NCBI GenBank assembly: GCA_017420845.1
Contig: JAFQOC010000042.1
Location: forward strand, 1 to 10,789
Length of the DNA: 10,789 nucleotides
Direction: 5' to 3'
DNA from: Clostridia bacterium
Lineage (GTDB): Bacteria; Bacillota; Clostridia; Oscillospirales; CAG-272
Numbering within the stretch: position 1 is the stretch's first letter; each line of letters starts with the position of its first letter. The notes below the pieces were generated by a model. That model made no database searches and was not told the origin of the DNA. It worked only from the letters and a program-made list of their open reading frames with translations. Made by a program: the position numbers and the translations under genes. This document shows, in pieces, positions 6,879 through 10,789 of the stretch.

Positions 6879-6888
6879 GTCATCTTAT

Positions 6889-6917
6889 ATTATACACAAA
6901 ACCGCTTCAATTGTCAA
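6889..6917 (-). promoter_or_regulatory. Consensus sigma-A promoter of rny
   Basis: On the minus strand, TTGACA (6912-6917) and TATAAT (6889-6894) are separated by 17 nt, with predicted start near 6882 and a leader of about 71 nt. The -35 context CTTGACAA is the same as in the amidase promoter at 704-732. Confidence 0.9.
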
Positions 6918-7000
6918 GGGATTTTATGACTTTACAGCACTAAACCCCTTCTTTTTGTGAAAATTTATTCTCATAATTTTCCGAAAAGCGTCATAATCCG

Positions 7001-8494
7001 TCATGCAAGCCTGCGAATGGTCTCGCAGACCAATCGGTAGGTTCGCTCCACCGAGGGAATGGACAGCATCTCCCGAGGGGTGTGGATATCCTTCATGTCG
7101 GGGCCCACCGAAATAATGTCCATTTCCCCCAGCTTATCGCAGAGGATACCGCACTCAAGACCCGCGTGGATGACCTCGATACGGGGGGTAACGCCGTAGA
7201 TCTCCTCGCTGACCTTGGTCCAGAGGTCGCGCAGAGGGGAAACGGGGGCGTAGTCCCAGCCGGGATAGCGGGCGCGGTGGGTGGCCTCACCGCCCAGAAC
7301 GGCGGCCAAAGCCGACAACTCACGCTCGGAGTCATCCAGATGGTTACCCGATGCGGAGCGGGTGGACATGGAGAATTTCACGGCGTTGGACTTCCCTTCT
7401 CCGTCGGTGAGGGTCTGGATAATACCCAGGTTGCGTGAGTGAGCCACCAGACCCCTTACGTAGGCGGACATGGACAGGACGCCGTCGCGGACGAGGGTCA
7501 AGAGGGACAGGATGGCGTAGGTGGTTTTGTCGTCCATAGCCGGAACGGGAGCATCGGGCAGAATCTCGATGGTACAGGTAAAGGTCTTGTCAGCAGGAAT
7601 CATATTGGGTTCGGAACGAAGCTTTTCGGCCTCGACGGTCACGGCGCGGGCAAAATCCTCGGTGTGGGCGGTGTCGCGGAGATCCAGCGTCACGGTGCAG
7701 TCGCGGGGGATCGCGTTATCCTTACCGCCGCCGCTTACCGAGATCAAGGAGAAATCGTAGGGCTCGGTCAAGGCAGAGAGGATGCGTCCCATGGCCTTGA
7801 TGGCGTTGGTATGTCCCTCGTGAATTTCCACTCCCGAGTGACCGCCGGTAAAGCCATCCAGAGTGATCTTGACGGCAACTCCCTCAGCGGGCTCGCAGGT
7901 CACGGGGACGGTGATATCGGTGCGCATACCGCCCGAGCAGCCCGCGGTGAGAACACCCTCGGCCTCGCTATCCAGATTGATCATGGTACGGGCAGTAGCC
8001 CCGGCAGCCTTGGGATCGAAGGCCCAGGCCCCCTCCAGACCCGTCTCCTCGGAGACGGTGAACAGGCACTCGATGGCGGGGTGTGGCTCGGGGGGACTGT
8101 CCAGAATGGCCAGCATCATGGCCACGGCGATGCCGTCGTCACCGCCCAGGGTGGTATCGGTGGCGGAGATCCAGCCGTCCTCGGAGACCCGCAATTTCAA
8201 GCCGTCGGTGGCAAAGTCATGGTCGGAGTCGGCGGTCTTCTCCCCCACCATGTCGGTGTGTCCCTGGAGCATGACGGCGGGAGCGGACTCATGCCCCGCA
8301 GAGGCGGGGAGCTTGATGAACACGTTATGTACGTGATCCCGATAGCAGGAAAGCCCCCTCTCACGGGCAAAATTCTCGATATAGTCGGCGATGGCCTTTT
8401 CATCGCCGGATACGTGGGGAATGGCACAGATATCCTCGAAGAAGTTCAGAACGGAGGCGGGCTCATAGCCCGCGAGAATGCGGTTTTCAGACAT
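7001..8494 (-). CDS. pepD: Aminoacyl-histidine dipeptidase (PepD, peptidase M20C)
   Basis: A 497-residue dizinc dipeptidase of the PepD/carnosinase-like M20 family, which hydrolyses Xaa-His and other dipeptides in the cytoplasm. Landmarks match the family: QGHTDMV (zinc H79, D81), LGGDDG (bridging D119), SEETGLEG (catalytic E149, zinc E150), INLDSEAEG (D175), the lid/dimer motif GGHSGVEIHEGHTNA (218-231), IHAGLECG (442-449) and the last zinc ligand H471 in DIHTP. Length is ordinary for PepD. The ATG at 8492-8494 has AAGGAG (8501-8506) 6 nt upstream. It follows spoVAC on the same strand across a 106-nt gap of repeats and a hairpin, in which only a weak promoter-like TTGTTT/TACCAT pair is seen, so whether it is co-transcribed with spoVAC is open. 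No terminator follows it clearly. Confidence 0.96.
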   Translation of the reverse strand: MSENRILAGYEPASVLNFFEDICAIPHVSGDEKAIADYIENFARERGLSCYRDHVHNVFIKLPASAGHESAPAVMLQGHTDMVGEKTADSDHDFATDGLKLRVSEDGWISATDTTLGGDDGIAVAMMLAILDSPPEPHPAIECLFTVSEETGLEGAWAFDPKAAGATARTMINLDSEAEGVLTAGCSGGMRTDITVPVTCEPAEGVAVKITLDGFTGGHSGVEIHEGHTNAIKAMGRILSALTEPYDFSLISVSGGGKDNAIPRDCTVTLDLRDTAHTEDFARAVTVEAEKLRSEPNMIPADKTFTCTIEILPDAPVPAMDDKTTYAILSLLTLVRDGVLSMSAYVRGLVAHSRNLGIIQTLTDGEGKSNAVKFSMSTRSASGNHLDDSERELSALAAVLGGEATHRARYPGWDYAPVSPLRDLWTKVSEEIYGVTPRIEVIHAGLECGILCDKLGEMDIISVGPDMKDIHTPREMLSIPSVERTYRLVCETIRRLA

Positions 8495-8530
8495 AGAAAG
8501 CTCCTTACATAATAATGAATGGTACATGAG

Positions 8531-8583
8531 AAGATACGGAAAACAAAATACCCCCGACAGGCGCTATCTTGTATCCGTATCTT
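8531..8583 (-). repeat. Long imperfect hairpin between spoVAC and pepD
   Basis: AAGATACGGA (8531-8540) and TCCGTATCTT (8574-8583) are exact 10-nt reverse complements. Read as minus-strand RNA, a further 8 pairs (one G-U) form inside after a small internal loop, between ACAAGAUA and UAUUUUGU, leaving a G/C-rich loop. No T-run follows on either strand, so it is not a standard terminator. Confidence 0.7.
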
Positions 8584-8600
8584 GTAACCTATCTTGTATC
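8564..8600. repeat. Three 12-nt direct repeats just after spoVAC
   Basis: CTATCTTGTATC occurs at 8564-8575 and again, identical, at 8589-8600; a copy with two changes (GTATCTTGTAAC) lies between at 8577-8588. All share TATCTTGTA at a period of 12-13 nt, slightly over one helical turn. The array abuts the spoVAC stop codon and overlaps the right arm of the hairpin. Confidence 0.85.
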
Positions 8601-9047
8601 TCAAAACAGCCCCGCGATCCAGTATATGACCCCATAGGCCGTCCCGGCCAGAGTCCCGTACAAAAGCACGGGCCCCGCCACGGTAAAAATTTTCGCACCC
8701 ACCCCCAGAATCAGTCCCTCGGAGTGGCTGTCAATAGCGGGGGAGACCACGGCGTTGGCAAAGCCCGTGATGGGCACCAGGGTCCCCGCCCCCGCGAACT
8801 TGGCGATGCGGTCGAAGACCCCCAACCCCGTGAGGACGGCGGCCAGAAAAACAAGAGTGCAGGCGGTCAGAGTCCCCGCGTCCTCCCCGGGGAGGTGGCA
8901 GAGCTTGGTATAGACGTCGGTCAGCCCTTGGCCAAAGGCACAAATCAGCCCCCCCACCAGAAAGGCGTGCAGGCAGTCCTTGACCACGGGAGAGCGCGGC
9001 GCGCGGGCATCGGCGTATTTTTTGTAGGTTTCCTTGAATAGATTCAT
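8601..9047 (-). CDS. spoVAC: Stage V sporulation protein AC (SpoVAC), orphan copy
   Basis: A 148-residue integral membrane protein of the SpoVAC/SpoVAEb family, part of the channel that moves calcium-dipicolinate into the forespore and out at germination. The recognisable core is FLVGGLICAFGQ (29-40), TGLGVFDRIAKFAGAGTLVPITGFANAVVSPA (73-104) and GVGAKIFTVAGPVLLYG (115-131). Several transmembrane segments are visible (about 26-44, 59-77, 84-103, 113-145). Known operons carry spoVAD and spoVAE next to it; here neither is adjacent, as pepD follows and a zinc-ribbon gene precedes. The ribosome binding site is weak (AAGGGGG, about 12 nt before the ATG). A sigma-G-like promoter precedes it, fitting forespore expression. 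It could be a paralogue additional to a full operon elsewhere. Confidence 0.92.
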   Translation of the reverse strand: MNLFKETYKKYADARAPRSPVVKDCLHAFLVGGLICAFGQGLTDVYTKLCHLPGEDAGTLTACTLVFLAAVLTGLGVFDRIAKFAGAGTLVPITGFANAVVSPAIDSHSEGLILGVGAKIFTVAGPVLLYGTLAGTAYGVIYWIAGLF

Positions 9048-9073
9048 GGCGGTTCACTTCCCCCTTTTGGGGA

Positions 9074-9102
9074 TAGTATGCCATGAAACGGGGGATTTAT
9101 GC
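9074..9102 (-). promoter_or_regulatory. Candidate sigma-G (forespore) promoter for spoVAC
   Basis: On the minus strand, GCATA (plus 9098-9102) and CATACTA (plus 9074-9080) are 17 nt apart, matching the published Bacillus sigma-G pattern GHATR/CATNHTA except for a C instead of H-class uncertainty at no fixed position and a spacer one base shorter than the common 18. The start would fall near 9066, about 19 nt before the ATG. The motif is short, so chance cannot be excluded, but it sits before a gene whose Bacillus homologue is sigma-G dependent. Confidence 0.6.
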
Positions 9103-9110
9103 GAGGCGGT

Positions 9111-9878
9111 TTATCCGATCAGCTCACAGTATGCCATATACAGGCAAGGAAGCGCTTCGGTGTAAGTCGTATTCTGCCAGAAGGACACTTCCCCGGCGCT
9201 CTCGCCGTACACACGGATCATATCTCCGGGCAAAAAATGCAGAGGGGTACCCAGGTTGCAGTCCTGTACGTAGACGATCAGCTCGCCTCCCTCCAGATCC
9301 CGACAGCGATAGTAGGTCGCGCCGACATCGTAGACGTCCTCGCTCCGTTCCACGCATTTTTCAACCACGGTCAGCTCCATGGAAATATACCGCCCTGCTT
9401 CGCCCGAGGCGCGGTAGAAGGTCTCCACGTCCATGGGTTCACACTTCTGTACGTATTCCTCACGGGAGAGCTTGTCGTTGACAAGGGGCTTGTCATACAG
9501 GTGCATGAGCAGTCCAGATCCCAGAACAACCAGAAGGATATACACACCCACCACGATGGAAGCGGCGATGATCTTGGATTTCTTGGAGTGGGGACTGGTG
9601 AAGAACAGAATAATACCCGCCAAGGGCATCAGGTACATCATGATGAGAATGAACCACCAGGAATGGTACCAGGCGATGAACTGCACCCGTCCCGAGGAGT
9701 TGGTCTTTTTCTTGGGCTTCTTTACGGGAGCGCGGTTCCCTGCCCGGAATTCCTCGGGGCAGATCTTGCCGCACAGGGGGCATTCCTCCGAGGCGAAGTA
9801 GCACTCGCAATCGGGGCATTTATTCAGTTCGGGGCGATCCAGCTCGTCGGAATCGAAATAGCCTAAACTACGGCCCAT
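9111..9878 (-). CDS. Zinc-ribbon membrane protein with C-terminal OB-like domain
   Basis: A 255-residue protein with no assigned function. It starts with a Cys-rich zinc-ribbon-like knuckle pair (C21, C24, C33, C36, with extra C26 and C40), then a basic stretch (PVKKPKKKT, 51-59), two transmembrane helices (about 73-94 and 103-125, with the common Firmicutes WYHSWWFILIM pattern), and a C-terminal beta-rich domain (about 140-255). In the latter, YYRCRDLEGGELIVYV and FLPGDMIRVYGE resemble OB-fold tRNA_anti-like domains found in similar Firmicutes membrane proteins. The ATG at 9876-9878 is chosen for AAAGGAGA 8 nt upstream; the frame is open further but runs into the repeat element. Two helices imply both ends on one side of the membrane. 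It lies between the HD gene and spoVAC on the same strand. Confidence 0.85.
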   Translation of the reverse strand: MGRSLGYFDSDELDRPELNKCPDCECYFASEECPLCGKICPEEFRAGNRAPVKKPKKKTNSSGRVQFIAWYHSWWFILIMMYLMPLAGIILFFTSPHSKKSKIIAASIVVGVYILLVVLGSGLLMHLYDKPLVNDKLSREEYVQKCEPMDVETFYRASGEAGRYISMELTVVEKCVERSEDVYDVGATYYRCRDLEGGELIVYVQDCNLGTPLHFLPGDMIRVYGESAGEVSFWQNTTYTEALPCLYMAYCELIG

Positions 9879-9904
9879 ATTGGGGTCTCCTTTCGTTTTT
9901 ATTT

Positions 9905-9928
9905 CGGTCGCGCGATCACCGCGATCCG
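9905..9928. other. GC-rich imperfect hairpin beside the MITE-like element
   Basis: CGG-TCGCG (9905-9912) pairs with CGCGA-T-CCG (9920-9928) with one bulged T. It lies in the leader just upstream of the zinc-ribbon gene's ribosome binding site. The left arm can alternatively pair with GCGACCG (9974-9980) inside the element, so competing structures are possible. Confidence 0.35.
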
Positions 9929-9929
9929 T

Positions 9930-10030
9930 GGGCGCACACATAGGTGCGCACCTACCGGCTACGGGTATGAACGGCGACCGTAAAACGCAAATAGTAGCAT
10001 GAGGGTAGGGGCGCACCTGTGTGTGCGCCC
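9930..10030. repeat. 101-bp MITE/REP-like element with 27-nt inverted ends
   Basis: The left end (9930-9956, beginning GGGCGCACACATAGG) and right end (10004-10030, ending GTGTGTGCGCCC) are reverse complements at 25 of 27 positions. The left end contains a perfect 12-nt palindrome AGGTGCGCACCT (9942-9953). The 47-nt centre has no reading frame of note. It starts 9 nt after the HD gene stop and ends 51 nt before the zinc-ribbon start. No clear target duplication is seen at its borders. Confidence 0.8.
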
Positions 10031-10039
10031 GCGAAAAGT

Positions 10040-10681
10040 TTACTTCTTCGGGCTTCCCTCCATGAAGTAAGCCGCCTCCATATCCGCCACGCAAAGAGCC
10101 CAGGCCAGAGGGAACATCTCCAGGGCCTTGCCCACGTTGCCGGGATCCTCGGGGCCCGAAAATCCCATGTGGTAGCGAATGGCGAAGGCCTCGTCGCGGG
10201 TCAGGCGCATATAGCCCGAGGCGATGTAGACCGACTTCTCCCCGTGTCCGTAGGGAAGGTTATCTTCAATGGTATAGTAGGGCTGAGCCTCCCATCTTCC
10301 CTGCTCGTTCTTGACGTTGCGGGTGGAGACCTTGTAGAAGTTCACCTTACAGAGATCGTGGAGCAGGGCGGCGATGGCGATGCTCTCGTCCGAGTAGCTG
10401 ATGCCGTAGGTTTCCTTGACGCGGGGGCGGTTCAGGATATCCACCAGGGCGTCATAGACGTTGAGGGAGTGCTGGCACAGCCCCCCCTCGTAGTTGCCGT
10501 GGTAACGGGTAGATGCGGGGGCGGTGAAGAAGTCGGAATTCTCCAGATAGGCCAGGAGCTTGTCGGCACCGTCGCGGGTGATATGGGTCTTATAGATCTC
10601 GATGAACCGCTGGCGGTTCTCGGCGGCCTGGAGGGCGTAGGGGGAGAGGGAGGGGGTGGGGTCAGACATGGAGTAGGACAT
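10040..10681 (-). CDS. HD-domain metal-dependent phosphohydrolase
   Basis: A 213-residue HD-superfamily hydrolase. The metal-binding set is visible: H71 in GGLCQHSLNVYDAL, HD at 108-109 in ALLHDLCKVNFY, H146 in PYGHGEKS, H171 in RYHMG and D200 in VADMEA. An extra motif, RYHGNYEGG (59-67), precedes the first histidine. About 55 residues of helical sequence lie ahead of the domain. The substrate is unknown; the family acts on phosphate esters such as nucleotides or RNA ends. The ATG at 10679-10681 has AAAGGAG (10688-10694) 6 nt upstream; a second in-frame ATG at 10667-10669 lacks one. No good promoter is seen in the 108 nt available upstream. The MITE-like element lies just downstream. Confidence 0.9.
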   Translation of the reverse strand: MSYSMSDPTPSLSPYALQAAENRQRFIEIYKTHITRDGADKLLAYLENSDFFTAPASTRYHGNYEGGLCQHSLNVYDALVDILNRPRVKETYGISYSDESIAIAALLHDLCKVNFYKVSTRNVKNEQGRWEAQPYYTIEDNLPYGHGEKSVYIASGYMRLTRDEAFAIRYHMGFSGPEDPGNVGKALEMFPLAWALCVADMEAAYFMEGSPKK

Positions 10682-10736
10682 GGGGAGCTCCTTTCGGGAA
10701 GTGATAGGTGAGAGGTAAGAAGCAAGAAGTGCGGTG

Positions 10737-10755
10737 CGAAGCCCTGTGGGTTTCG
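10737..10755 (+). other. Hairpin upstream of the HD gene
   Basis: CGAAGCCC (10737-10744) and GGGTTTCG (10748-10755) pair (one G-T pair) around TGT, followed on the plus strand by TTCTTTACATT. This looks like a weak plus-strand terminator, but no plus-strand gene ends here within the window; it may belong to the HD gene leader instead. Confidence 0.35.
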
Positions 10756-10789
10756 TTCTTTACATTAGGTAGTAGCGGGGGCGGGCAGC

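Noticed and set aside
5384..6943. Long plus-strand open frame opposite rny
   Set aside because: Leu/Gly-rich shadow of the rny coding sequence that runs through the rny promoter; no domain motif is visible.
7394..7401. GAGAAGGG octamer (SpoIIIE recognition-like) on the minus strand inside pepD
   Set aside because: A single copy of an 8-mer in a window this long is expected by chance, and it is not near the gamma-domain gene.
7439..8512. Plus-strand open frame opposite pepD
   Set aside because: Gly/Asp/His-rich antisense shadow of a clearly coding gene.

Overview
The window reads as chromosomal DNA from a spore-forming Clostridia member, probably a gut Oscillospirales/Clostridiales-type lineage. 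The evidence is a spoVAC-type sporulation gene, RNase Y (rny), strong AAGGAGG-type ribosome binding sites, Firmicutes-consensus sigma-A promoters, and moderately GC-rich coding sequence with AT-rich promoters. No phage, IS transposase, CRISPR array, rRNA or tRNA gene was recognised. Assignment below order level is not possible by eye.

Left block (1-5053). A cell-wall amidase (minus strand, 71-673) diverges from a plus-strand cluster: a small protein made of two FtsK-gamma-like winged-helix domains (771-1418), RecG helicase (1454-3622) and a cytoplasmic GH39-like glycosidase (3669-4997), closed by a strong GAAA-loop terminator (5016-5053). The amidase and the gamma-domain gene are driven from a striking mirror-image promoter. 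Two textbook TTGACA-N17-TATAAT promoters face each other around one centre (699.5), with both -10 boxes inside a perfect 10+10 bp palindrome. Only one RNA polymerase should be able to open this site at a time, so the two transcription units are probably coupled or mutually exclusive.

Middle block (5054-8494, minus strand). It holds rny (5261-6811), preceded by its own consensus promoter and a terminator-like hairpin at the very 5' end of the predicted transcript, and a pepD-type M20 metallodipeptidase (7001-8494). The 4998-5260 gap holds the shared terminator and small hairpins but no convincing gene.

Right block (8601-10681, minus strand). It holds an orphan spoVAC with a good match to a forespore sigma-G promoter, a zinc-ribbon/two-TM/OB-like membrane protein, and an HD-domain phosphohydrolase. 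The spoVAC-pepD gap has three 12-nt direct repeats and a long imperfect hairpin. The gap between the HD gene and the zinc-ribbon gene holds a 101-bp MITE/REP-like element with 27-nt near-perfect inverted ends.

The most unusual parts are the mirror promoter with the motor-less tandem gamma-domain protein placed directly ahead of recG, followed by the rny leader hairpin and the two structured repeat regions.
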